A stretch of DNA of 17,423 nucleotides. Source: JAWCNN01 sp038848005. GTDB lineage: Archaea; Thermoproteota; Bathyarchaeia; Bathyarchaeales; Bathycorpusculaceae. The DNA lies in NCBI GenBank assembly GCA_038848005.1, contig JAWCNZ010000022.1, positions 1 through 17,423 on the forward strand, given 5' to 3'. A program made the translations under genes and the position numbers. The notes under the pieces are model-generated. The model was not told the DNA's origin and made no database searches. It saw only the letters and a program-made list of their open reading frames with translations. Positions 1 to 7,086 of the stretch are shown piece after piece (within the stretch, counting starts at the first letter, position 1; each line of letters opens with the position of its first letter).

Positions 1-1
1 T

Positions 2-79
2 CAAACTGGACTGTCAAACGAAGAAAAGAAAATCAAAGAAATAATAGCTAAGCTTAAAAGTGAAAAACGGGAAGCCTAG
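2..79 (+). CDS. C-terminal tail of an unknown protein (partial)
   Basis: An open frame enters from the left edge and stops at TAG (77-79). The 25 visible residues are Lys/Glu-rich and helix-prone, ending in KSEKREA. Composition looks like the end of a soluble charged protein. Nothing recognisable is present, so no function is assigned. It reads on the same strand as the zinc-ribbon gene that follows. Confidence 0.5.
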   Translation, partial: QTGLSNEEKKIKEIIAKLKSEKREA

Positions 80-112
80 TTTTTGTGTGTTTTTGTTGTG
101 CACGTGAACAGA

Positions 113-145
113 AATATTTATTAAATATCACGATTCTATATACAT
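113..145 (+). promoter_or_regulatory. AT-rich promoter of the zinc-ribbon gene
   Basis: A TATA-like stretch TTTATTAAATAT (about 117-128) lies some 40-48 bases before the ATG at 166. A second one, CTATATACAT (about 136-145), follows. The first would place transcription start near 150, just ahead of the GAAGG Shine-Dalgarno at 154-158. Position and composition fit archaeal promoters; this is inference only. Confidence 0.35.
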
Positions 146-165
146 ATCGAAGCGAAGGAAAAACC

Positions 166-510
166 ATGCCACCCCCACTTCACATACACACCCACACAAA
201 CCAAAAACTCAAATGCCCCTACAAAGGATGCGAAAAAACATTCGAAAAACCAACAATCCTAACAGACAACACAACAATACCAAGACAAACATACTACGCC
301 TGTCCCCACTGCATGTCAAAACTAGACATAATAGTCGAAAACATGAAAATCATAAAAGTCAAACCAACAGAATACCCAAAAGTCCTCGACACCCCAGCAA
401 AATGCGCCCACTACCTAGGATTCCTAAACACACTCCCAAAAAACATGCCAATACCAGACGAATGCCTAATCTGCCCAAAAATACTACAATGCACAATCAA
501 AAGAAAATAA
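166..510 (+). CDS. Small double zinc-ribbon protein
   Basis: Protein of 114 residues with two cysteine groups. The first is a split ribbon, C17-x4-C22 with C46-x2-C49 (ACPHC). The second is C80 with C100-x2-C103 and C109. Each can bind one zinc ion. The frame is open from 85, but ATG 166 is preferred because GAAGG sits 7 bases upstream and the extra N-terminus looks non-coding. The N-terminus is His/Thr-rich (HIHTHT). Codons are strikingly poor in G and rich in A and C. The gene is followed by tRNA-Pro. Zinc-ribbon proteins of this size are common in archaea and often bind nucleic acid or act as adaptors; the partner here is unknown. Confidence 0.75.
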   Translation: MPPPLHIHTHTNQKLKCPYKGCEKTFEKPTILTDNTTIPRQTYYACPHCMSKLDIIVENMKIIKVKPTEYPKVLDTPAKCAHYLGFLNTLPKNMPIPDECLICPKILQCTIKRK

Positions 511-569
511 ACATTTTAGAGGAACACTTTTTAAACTCCACCCTCAAATTTTATCTCAACAAAAGCCAC

Positions 570-647
570 GGGGCTGTCGGCTAGCTTGGTCTAGGCTTGG
601 AGACTTGGGCTCTCTAGACCCCGGTTCAAATCCGGGCAGCCCCACCA
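570..647 (+). tRNA. tRNA-Pro (anticodon TGG), with encoded CCA
   Basis: Full cloverleaf: acceptor GGGGCTG (570-576) pairs with CAGCCCC (637-643). The D-stem is GGCT/GGCT with G-U pairs. The anticodon stem is GGAGA/TCTCT around loop CTTGGGC, so the anticodon is TGG (606-608). The T-arm is CCCGG-TTCAAAT-CCGGG. The discriminator is A644, and CCA follows directly at 645-647. No intron. Neither of the other two full tRNA genes in the window encodes CCA. Confidence 0.93.
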
Positions 648-694
648 CCAACCCACTAAACATTTATGAAAGTGTTCACACCAACAACAATAAA

Positions 695-699
695 GGTGA
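695..699 (+). promoter_or_regulatory. Shine-Dalgarno GGTGA deciding the protease start
   Basis: GGTGA lies 8 bases before ATG 708. The alternative in-frame ATG at 666 lies 19 bases after the tRNA-Pro CCA and has no such motif, so 708 is the preferred start. Confidence 0.55.
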
Positions 700-707
700 A
701 AAACCAA

Positions 708-1904
708 ATGGAAAAAGCACCCACTCCATTAATTGACAAAAAGTTTGTTGCCACGTTGATTCTTGTTTGCTTAGCTTTAGGCGGGAGCTTTGCTTTCATA
801 TACCTAGACCTAAAAAGAAACTTCGAAACCCTAAAAAGGGATTATGACGACTTAAAAAACAACTACGAAAATCTTCAAGGCTTATTAAGGCAAGCACAAC
901 AACTTCAACAGTTGATAAGCCTGATAGAATCTGAATATTATGATAGAATAGTCAACCTAACAGCCGTCCAAATATACAACCTAACAAAACATTCAGTAGT
1001 ACTAATAACGTGCACGTTCGCCGACGGCTCCGATAAAGTTCAAGGTTCAGGCTTCATTTACAATCAAAACGGATACATAATCACAAACAGCCACGTAGTG
1101 ACAAAAGTAATTTCCGACGAAATACAAAATGCAACAACAATCAACGTTACATTTTACAATGGTACAACCGTCCCGGCGCAGCTTGTGGGATGCGACATTT
1201 ATAGCGACTTAGCGGTGATAAAAGTGGATTGGCTACCAGAACAAGCCCGTCCACTGTTAATCGGCAATTCAACCACGCTCATGGTTGGAGAACCCGTTTA
1301 CGCCATTGGAAATCCATTTGGACTTAGAGGTTCGATGACCGCCGGAATAGTAAGCCAACTTGGCAGAGTAATACCACTAAGCGAATTTGACATACCCGAA
1401 CCATGGGGAAAATACGCCTTAGCCGACATAATACAATTCGACGCTGCAGTTAACCCGGGCAATTCTGGCGGTCCGTTGCTTAATGGAATTGGCATGGTTG
1501 TCGGCGTAACATTCGCCATAGAAACTGCAGGCGAAACTCCAGCCTTTATTGGCATAGGCTATGCCATTCCATCAGTCATACTTGAACGTGTTGTCCAAGC
1601 CATAATCGAAAATGGAACATACAAGCATCCTTACATGGGTGTGGCATACGATGGGAACTACATAGGCGGAATGCTCATAACCTATATCAAACCAAATGGT
1701 CCAGCAGACAAAGCTGGTTTAATGGAAGAAGATGTAATAGTGGGGGTTATAGAGGAAACTGGTAACCTAACCATAACATGCGCAGACGATTTAATCATAT
1801 ACTTGGAAAGATACAAAAGCCCAGGAGACACTGTAAGCTTAATAGTTAAACGTGACAACACAGAACATTTAATTGATTTAATTTTGGGCGAAAGAGAATC
1901 TTAG
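708..1904 (+). CDS. Membrane-anchored HtrA/DegP-type serine protease with PDZ domain
   Basis: A 398-residue protein from ATG 708. In order: a single transmembrane helix at about residues 13-32; a charged heptad-like coiled coil at about 35-75; a trypsin-fold protease; a C-terminal PDZ domain at about 310-398. The catalytic triad is visible: His129 (TNSHVV), Asp167 (SDLAVI) and Ser253 (NPGNSGGPL). The single anchor with the protease outside the membrane implies quality control or regulated cleavage of extracytoplasmic proteins. Several NxT/NxS sequons occur in the predicted outer part, suiting N-glycosylation. HtrA proteins normally act as trimers or larger oligomers; here the coiled coil may assist assembly. 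An ATG at 666 would add 14 residues. The stop codon directly abuts the purA stop on the opposite strand. Confidence 0.9.
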   Translation: MEKAPTPLIDKKFVATLILVCLALGGSFAFIYLDLKRNFETLKRDYDDLKNNYENLQGLLRQAQQLQQLISLIESEYYDRIVNLTAVQIYNLTKHSVVLITCTFADGSDKVQGSGFIYNQNGYIITNSHVVTKVISDEIQNATTINVTFYNGTTVPAQLVGCDIYSDLAVIKVDWLPEQARPLLIGNSTTLMVGEPVYAIGNPFGLRGSMTAGIVSQLGRVIPLSEFDIPEPWGKYALADIIQFDAAVNPGNSGGPLLNGIGMVVGVTFAIETAGETPAFIGIGYAIPSVILERVVQAIIENGTYKHPYMGVAYDGNYIGGMLITYIKPNGPADKAGLMEEDVIVGVIEETGNLTITCADDLIIYLERYKSPGDTVSLIVKRDNTEHLIDLILGERES

Positions 1905-2900
1905 CTATCTTCTATCAATTATGTCAAGGGCTTCGGGTCCTGTGCCAACCAAAACAACTGGAACCCCAGTTTGTCTTTCAATTTCTTTTATGAATTCCTT
2001 TGCCTCTTTCGGCATTTCATCATATGTTTTCGCACCTTTACATTTTGGATATACAACATCAAGTTTTGTAAGCGCCGCCTGTGTTGCACCGTTAATTTTC
2101 ACGGCTTTTTTGGCTAATTCAAAATTGAACGGGGCAGACCGCCTTTCACGTCCAGTTCCAGCTGCAATTTCAAACCATCCGCGTTTTATGGCTTCCTCTC
2201 TTGGCAATTCTCCAAGCAGTGGACCAGCGCCGACACGGGTCATAAACGTTTTAAAAACTATTAGGACGTCGTCAACTTTTGTTGGTCCTACACCTGCTTC
2301 TGAGCATATAGCCGAAGCGCTTGTGTCTCTGCTAGTCACATAAGGGTATGTTCCATAATAAAGGGAAAGCATGAACCCTTGGGTTCCTTCCAGCAGGACT
2401 TTTTTGTTTGCGTCTATGGCGTCGTTTACTTCAGTCGCCACATCTGTCAAGTATGGCTGCAATTCCGCAATGTCCCTTGCAAGTTTCGCCGTTCTTCGGA
2501 CACGTTCTTCAACTGCTGGTCCAACACCCCAACCTGTTGTTCCAATCCCCTTCAAATGCGCACTTGTCTTGTCTTGGGCTGAATGTTTTTCTTCAATTAT
2601 GGATGCTTGCTGGTCTATGCCTATGCGGTTTTTAACTTTTGTGGCTTCAATTTCCTCAAGAAATTTTGCAACGTGAACGTTTGCGCCCGCACCAATTAAC
2701 AAACGACATTTTTCATAAACAAACGCTGCTGGAACCATATGTAAAGCGTAACGTTGGTCTCCAATCCAAACGGTGTGTGCAGCATTAACCGAGCCTGTTC
2801 TAACGCAAACATCCACTTTGTCTTTTAAGGCTAGGTAAGAGATTATTTTTCCTTTGCCTTCGTCACCCCAAAAAGCTCCAGCTACAACTGTGCATGGCAT
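1905..2900 (-). CDS. purA: Adenylosuccinate synthetase, short archaeal form
   Basis: Catalyses GTP-dependent joining of IMP and aspartate to adenylosuccinate, the first committed AMP step. At 331 residues it matches the compact archaeal type rather than the roughly 430-residue bacterial form. Visible motifs: GDEGKGK (12-18) with catalytic Asp13; the region equivalent to NAGHTV, here NAAHTV with catalytic His42; TTGWGVGP (121-128); EGTQG (171-175); TSRDTS (189-194); GRERRSAPF (250-258); and the guanine-recognition motif TKLD (278-281). Start ATG has GGAG 7 bases upstream (complement of 2908-2911) and a TATA-like stretch near 2932-2943. It is convergent with the HtrA-type protease with no bases between the two stop codons. 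Confidence 0.96.
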   Translation of the reverse strand: MPCTVVAGAFWGDEGKGKIISYLALKDKVDVCVRTGSVNAAHTVWIGDQRYALHMVPAAFVYEKCRLLIGAGANVHVAKFLEEIEATKVKNRIGIDQQASIIEEKHSAQDKTSAHLKGIGTTGWGVGPAVEERVRRTAKLARDIAELQPYLTDVATEVNDAIDANKKVLLEGTQGFMLSLYYGTYPYVTSRDTSASAICSEAGVGPTKVDDVLIVFKTFMTRVGAGPLLGELPREEAIKRGWFEIAAGTGRERRSAPFNFELAKKAVKINGATQAALTKLDVVYPKCKGAKTYDEMPKEAKEFIKEIERQTGVPVVLVGTGPEALDIIDRR

Positions 2901-2931
2901 TTTGCTTCTCCGAAAACCCAGAATTTACTTT

Positions 2932-2943
2932 TCATATTTAAGA
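2932..2943 (-). promoter_or_regulatory. TATA box of purA
   Basis: On the minus strand CTTAAATATGAA lies about 30-40 bases before the purA ATG. A start about 25 bases downstream would leave a short leader containing the GGAG ribosome site. Confidence 0.4.
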
Positions 2944-2968
2944 TTATTTGCTGGTTTCATGTAAACCT

Positions 2969-3208
2969 CTAATTTTCTTCGTTTGTTAAAAAAGTGTTTA
3001 ATGTTTCCATCCAAGCAATGTTTTTTAATGGCATTTTAAACTCGTTTTCGCTTCTGTAGGGAACGCATTTAACAAAAGCTTCCCTTTTGAAATTGTCCTT
3101 TACAATTTCCAGTAAATGAACGTTCACTATTACTGAACCATCTTTTAAATGGAGGTTTACGTTTTTCCCTAGAAATGACTTTGCCATGTTTAAGCTGAAC
3201 TTTTCCAT
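2969..3208 (-). CDS. Sm-like (LSm-type) small protein, tentative
   Basis: A 79-residue protein from ATG 3208. The frame extends 3 codons to a GTG, but GGAG sits 8 bases before the ATG, which is therefore preferred. Residues LGKNVNLHLKDGSVIVNV resemble the Sm1 strand pattern (a hydrophobic strand, a KDG turn, then another strand). The rest alternates hydrophobic and charged residues as in a small beta barrel. I cannot see a clear Sm2 motif, so the family call is weak. It begins 2 bases after the stop codon of the 45-residue Cys protein upstream, and its ribosome site lies inside that gene, so the two are translationally coupled. If Sm-like, it would bind RNA; otherwise it is an unknown small protein. 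Confidence 0.5.
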   Translation of the reverse strand: MEKFSLNMAKSFLGKNVNLHLKDGSVIVNVHLLEIVKDNFKREAFVKCVPYRSENEFKMPLKNIAWMETLNTFLTNEEN

Positions 3209-3210
3209 TT

Positions 3211-3348
3211 TTACCACTCCAGATCATTGTTGACTATTTGGTCCCAACATTGTTTGCATATTGGCAGTTTTTCTCCTTTGAAGAGAATGTAAACTTCAAT
3301 GTCGCTGTTCTTACATTTTTTGTCCCATGGATTTTTGCAATGTTCCAT
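3211..3348 (-). CDS. 45-residue four-cysteine zinc-finger-like protein
   Basis: A short gene reading MEHCKNPWDKKCKNSD at the start and ending KLPICKQCWDQ followed by an acidic tail. Four cysteines (C4, C12, C31, C34) form a plausible zinc site, the last two as CxxC. A strong ribosome site GGAGG (complement of 3357-3361) is 8 bases before the ATG. The stop codon is 2 bases before the ATG of the Sm-like gene, so both are one transcription unit. The perfect ribosome site, the coupling and the paired cysteines argue for a real gene despite its size. Role unknown; small zinc proteins of this sort often serve as adaptors in nucleic acid or translation complexes. Confidence 0.7.
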   Translation of the reverse strand: MEHCKNPWDKKCKNSDIEVYILFKGEKLPICKQCWDQIVNNDLEW

Positions 3349-3451
3349 CAACATATCCTCCAAATAATGGTTGAATGCCATACGCTTTTTAAAATGAACG
3401 GTGAAACGACATTAGCGCATAGTGGAGAGAGAGATAAGTTAAAGTGAAAAT

Positions 3452-4027
3452 TCAAATTTGAATTATTTCAGGTGTTACCTTTTCCTTTGTTATCCTCAGT
3501 AAAGCCACTGTTGGTTTTGTTATGAATGGTGGAATGGGGTTTGTTGGACTTCCAGGGTTTATGAATAGGGTCTCTCCTTCCCATTTCACGCTGGAATTAT
3601 GTGTGTGTCCATGAACCAACACGTTAAAACCGTTTTGTTTGGCTATTTCACGCATTTTCCCAATTCCGAACAAAGCTCCAGCGTCATGCGTAACCCCAAT
3701 TTTCCAATCAAAAACCTTGAATGAATTTATTTTCGGCAGTTTCCCACGGATTTCCGGACCATCCATGTTTCCATAAACAGCCAAAACAGGCGCAAACTGT
3801 TCCAACTCATCAATAACTGAGATTTCCACCAAATCGCCAGCATGAACTATAAAATCCACTTTTTCAAAAACTTCGAAAACTTTTACGGGAAGCTTTCTAG
3901 CCCTTACGGGAATATGCGTGTCAGATATTAAGCCAACAATTTTTGTAAAGCCATATTCACGTTGCTGAGAAAACACTTGAGACTGTTGACCATTCATTAA
4001 ATCCATCTCTAAACCATAATTACGCAT
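3452..4027 (-). CDS. MJ0936/YfcE-like metallophosphoesterase
   Basis: A calcineurin-fold phosphodiesterase of 191 residues. The metal-binding motifs appear in the right order: D36-x-H38 (SDTH), HAGD with D65, GN with N87 (YGNMD), H114 (THD), and HGHTH (139-143), followed by NPGS. The family hydrolyses phosphodiesters in vitro with Mn or Ni; its cellular substrate is not settled. Family members usually begin just before the SDTH strand, whereas this frame has about 27 extra residues. Internal ATG codons at residues 8 and 11 are possible, and GATGG lies 5 bases before the latter. It lies 33 bases downstream of the broken glycosylase gene on the same strand, so they were probably co-transcribed. 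Confidence 0.9.
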   Translation of the reverse strand: MRNYGLEMDLMNGQQSQVFSQQREYGFTKIVGLISDTHIPVRARKLPVKVFEVFEKVDFIVHAGDLVEISVIDELEQFAPVLAVYGNMDGPEIRGKLPKINSFKVFDWKIGVTHDAGALFGIGKMREIAKQNGFNVLVHGHTHNSSVKWEGETLFINPGSPTNPIPPFITKPTVALLRITKEKVTPEIIQI

Positions 4028-4060
4028 TTCTAAAATAAGAATTTTAATACATACAAAATT

Positions 4061-4628
4061 TCACACTTCAGAGACAAACCTGCTGCCTTTAATGAAAAAC
4101 CTTAGTTTTTGGGGCAAATCAGATTTAACGCCAACTCGATGGGAAGAACAAACTTCAAAAATTTCATTTTCCCTCTCAATCACCATTAATGGGCTTTTAT
4201 CCGTAACGTCAACACCGTTTAACTCTTTCGTTATTGCGAACACTCTTGTCAGTTTTCCAGAACCGCTTGTTAAATCGTGCACATTTTTGGTTTTTCTATT
4301 CTCTTTCATTGTTTCCAAACCCTGAAGCGGTTCAACAGCCCTTATTAGAACAGCGCCGACACCACCTTTTGGATGCGCAACAATGTTTAGAAGCCAATTT
4401 CCATGAACCATGTGAATGAAGGTTTTTCCAGCGTCTAAAACATTGGGGTGTTAAACTTTTTCTTGCCCTTGTAAGCTTTTGAAGCTGGGTTGTCTTCGCC
4501 GTAGTAGGCTTCAGTTTCAACAATTTTTCCATACAAAACTTTAGAGTTCACACGCCTAAGATTTTTCCAAGCATTTCCTTCGCAACTGTGTCCGACGTCC
4601 TTTCATAAAAGCTTCTTGGCAACGTCAT
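4061..4628 (-). pseudogene. 3-methyladenine DNA glycosylase (AAG/MPG family), two frameshifts
   Basis: Reading three frames in turn gives a complete family member of about 189 residues. It starts MTLPRSFYERTSDTVAKEML (ATG 4628), continues through KIVETEAYYGEDNPASKAY, then HMVHGNWLLNIVAHP, and ends KLRFFIKGSRFVSEV. Two one-base deletions break it. One is in the T5 run at 4562-4566 (A5 on the coding strand), between LGK and RRVNSK. The other is in the A4 run at 4437-4440 (T4 coding), between NTPMF and DAGKTF. The longest intact piece is 4061-4411. The enzyme removes alkylated purines by base flipping, and the ETEAYYG motif holds the catalytic glutamate. It lies 20 bases after the hdrA stop. Both breaks are in homopolymers with otherwise conserved residues, so sequencing error is as likely as real decay. 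Confidence 0.85.
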
Positions 4629-4648
4629 CATTTACTTTACCGCAAAAG

Positions 4649-7072
4649 CTAATACTTCTTTCTCTTCAAAATGTTCTCCAATATTGGCTTTAACTTTTCA
4701 TTTTCAGCTTGGATTCTATCTTTGCCCAAAATATGCATTTGCTCGGTCATTTCTTTGACGATTTCCGCAAATTTCACGCCTTCCGCAGCGGAAACATATT
4801 CCACGCGGAATCTTTCAGGGCTTAAGCCAAGCTTGTGAAGCATAGGCGCCAAAGCATCCATTCTCGCCTTCATTTTCCAGTTTCCACTTATGTAATGGCA
4901 ATCATAGGGTAAATGACAGGCGGCGATAAGAACCATTCCAGCACCAAGCCTAAAAGCTTCCAAAACAAAGTCGCGGTCAACCCTTCCGGAACACATAACC
5001 CTTATTGGGCGGATTGTCGGCGGATACTCAAAACGGCTTGTTCCAGCCAAGTCTGCGCCTGCGTAGCTGCACCAATTGCACAGAAAAGCCAAAATCTTGT
5101 CTTCCGGATTTGTTTCAAGCGCCGCTCTAATCTGGGCTAAGATTTGGGCGTCTGTGAAGTGCATCTGTGTTATTGCATCTGCGGGACATTCTGCCACGCA
5201 TGTTCCACAGCCGTGGCACATAGCTGTTATCACTTGCGCTGGCTTCTTCTCCTCAACTTTTATTGCGCCGTAAGGACAACGTTCAGCGCAGATGCCACAT
5301 TTAACCGTCACATTTCGGCATCTATCTGAGTCAACAACGGAAACTATCGGTTCTATTTTCCACGTCGGCTTTGAAAGGATGGTTGCGGCTCTCGCTGCTG
5401 CACCGCAGCCTTGCGAAACGCTGTATGGTATGTCTTTTGGTCCTTGACATGCTCCAGCCAAGAATATTCCGTCAGTTGGCGCGTCTAACGGTTTAAGTTT
5501 TGGGTGGCTTTCCATGAAAAAGCCGTCTGCACCCCTTGTTAGGTTGAGTATACGAGCTATTTCATCCGCGCCCTTTTTGGGTATGGACGCGGTCGCCAAA
5601 ACAACCATTTCAGTTTCTACTTCGATTGGCTGACCCAAAGCCATATCTTCAGCATGTATAATCAAATTCTTTGTTTCCGAAACTTCCAGTATGCGGCTCA
5701 CCCTTCCACGAACAAAGTTTACGCCTAACTCCCTTGCACGCTGATAAAATTCCTCGTAACCCTTAAAGTTGCTCCGCAAATCCATATAAAAAACATAAAC
5801 TTCCACATCATCCTTGTACTTTTCTTTAAGCTGAACAACATGCTTCAAAGTGTGCATACAACAAAAGTTTGAACAGTATGGATATTTGTTCACATCTCTT
5901 GAACCGACACATTGAATGAAGGCTACGCTGCGGGGTTTCCTTCCATCTGAAGTCCTAACAACTTTTCCGCCAGTTGGACCAGCCGCAAGAATCAACCGTT
6001 CAAACTCAAGCGAGGTAATCACGTTTGAGTATTTGCCATATCCATAAAGCGGATCGTCATAGGGCAAGTAAACGTCATAGCCAACAGCCACAATTATTGT
6101 GCCAACTTCCAACTCTATTTCTTCTGGTTGCTGGTCAAAGTTTATGGCTTGTCTCGCCCCGCAAGCATCAACACACTTGTAACATTCAATGCAGTAATCT
6201 CGGTTTATGGTGTAAACAAGTGGAACAGCTTGATCAAAAGGCATGGAAATGGCTTTTCTAACGCCTAACCCAACATCCCACTCGTTCGGATATTCAATTG
6301 GACAAACCTCTTTACATTCACCACAACCAGTACAGTTCTCTACAATCACATACCGTGGGTTCTTGCGGATTCTAACCCTAAAATTGCCCACATAACCACT
6401 AACGCTTAACAAATCAGCATAAGCAATAATTTCAATGTTGGGATGCCTTCCAACCTCAACCATTTTTGGACCTTCGATGCAAATGGAGCAGTCAAGCGTT
6501 GGAAAAGTTTTGTCCAACTGCGCCATGTGGCCGCCTATACTTTCGCTTTTCTCAAGCAAATACACCTTAAAACCCATTTCAGCCAAATCTAAAGCAGCAT
6601 TTATCCCAGCTATACCACCGCCTATAACCAACGCCTTATTCGTCACGGGAACCTCTATGGTCTCAAGTGGCTGCAAAAGCCTTGCTTTAGCTACAGCCAT
6701 TTTTATTAAGTCTTTCGCTTTTTCCGTTGCCTCTTTCGGAGTGCTTGGATGACACCACGAAGAAAATTCGCGGATGTTTGCCATTTCAAAGAAGAAAGGG
6801 TTTAAACCAGCCTCAGATACGCATTTTCTAAATGTCAGCTCATGCATTCGCGGGGAACACGCCGCAACGACGACACGGTTCAGCCCATGCTCTTTTATGG
6901 CTTTTCTAATTTCCTCTTGCCCAGGGTCAGCGCACGTGTAACGGTTGTCTTTCACATAAACAACATCGGGCAAAGTTTTTGCGTATTCGACAAGTTCTTT
7001 TATGTCTAAAACTCCAGCTATGTTTAAACCGCAGTGACAAATGAAAACTCCAATTCTAAGCTCTTCACTCAT
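4649..7072 (-). CDS. hdrA: HdrA-MvhD fusion (heterodisulfide reductase A with hydrogenase delta domain)
   Basis: An 807-residue iron-sulfur flavoprotein. In order: the HdrA N-terminal domain (1-140, Cys at 12, 14, 47, 72 and 84); an FAD-binding GGGIAG (151-156) with IGGHMAQLDKTFPTLDCSIC nearby; two ferredoxin-like clusters (CTGCGECKEVCP, 247-258, and CIECYKCVDAC, 294-304); a Cys-rich segment YCSNFCC (399-405); and two more clusters (CGICAERCP, 592-600, and CHGCGTCVAECP, 619-630). The C-terminus is an MvhD domain (about 655-780) with CNWCSYAGAD, CSGRVD and CHLPYDCHYISGN. HdrA is the flavin that bifurcates electrons between ferredoxin and a disulfide or other acceptor; MvhD passes electrons from a hydrogenase or formate dehydrogenase. 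Fusing them makes the entry port part of the bifurcating subunit. No selenocysteine codon is seen. Its start follows the polyferredoxin stop by 14 bases. No HdrB, HdrC or hydrogenase subunits are in the window. Confidence 0.95.
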   Translation of the reverse strand: MSEELRIGVFICHCGLNIAGVLDIKELVEYAKTLPDVVYVKDNRYTCADPGQEEIRKAIKEHGLNRVVVAACSPRMHELTFRKCVSEAGLNPFFFEMANIREFSSWCHPSTPKEATEKAKDLIKMAVAKARLLQPLETIEVPVTNKALVIGGGIAGINAALDLAEMGFKVYLLEKSESIGGHMAQLDKTFPTLDCSICIEGPKMVEVGRHPNIEIIAYADLLSVSGYVGNFRVRIRKNPRYVIVENCTGCGECKEVCPIEYPNEWDVGLGVRKAISMPFDQAVPLVYTINRDYCIECYKCVDACGARQAINFDQQPEEIELEVGTIIVAVGYDVYLPYDDPLYGYGKYSNVITSLEFERLILAAGPTGGKVVRTSDGRKPRSVAFIQCVGSRDVNKYPYCSNFCCMHTLKHVVQLKEKYKDDVEVYVFYMDLRSNFKGYEEFYQRARELGVNFVRGRVSRILEVSETKNLIIHAEDMALGQPIEVETEMVVLATASIPKKGADEIARILNLTRGADGFFMESHPKLKPLDAPTDGIFLAGACQGPKDIPYSVSQGCGAAARAATILSKPTWKIEPIVSVVDSDRCRNVTVKCGICAERCPYGAIKVEEKKPAQVITAMCHGCGTCVAECPADAITQMHFTDAQILAQIRAALETNPEDKILAFLCNWCSYAGADLAGTSRFEYPPTIRPIRVMCSGRVDRDFVLEAFRLGAGMVLIAACHLPYDCHYISGNWKMKARMDALAPMLHKLGLSPERFRVEYVSAAEGVKFAEIVKEMTEQMHILGKDRIQAENEKLKPILENILKRKKY

Positions 7073-7086
7073 GCTAAGCGCCCCGT

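Noticed and set aside
213..584. A 123-codon frame overlapping the zinc-ribbon gene
   Set aside because: It is the shifted frame of the zinc-ribbon gene, basic and low complexity, and it runs into tRNA-Pro.
1921..2676. Long plus-strand open frames across purA
   Set aside because: They are antisense to a clearly conserved enzyme, have no ribosome sites, and show Ser/Phe-rich shadow composition.
3238..3447. A 69-codon plus-strand frame
   Set aside because: It is antisense to the 45-residue four-Cys gene, which has the better ribosome site and zinc motif.
4332..4532. A 66-codon minus-strand frame
   Set aside because: It is an out-of-frame reading of the broken glycosylase gene; the correct frames give the family motifs.
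6450..6510. Possible selenocysteine site in HdrA
   Set aside because: Some HdrA proteins use selenocysteine, but here the segment reads DCSIC with normal Cys codons and no in-frame TGA.
4913..6752. Several plus-strand frames opposite the HdrA-MvhD gene
   Set aside because: Cys/His-rich composition is the antisense reflection of the iron-sulfur motifs; no starts or family matches.
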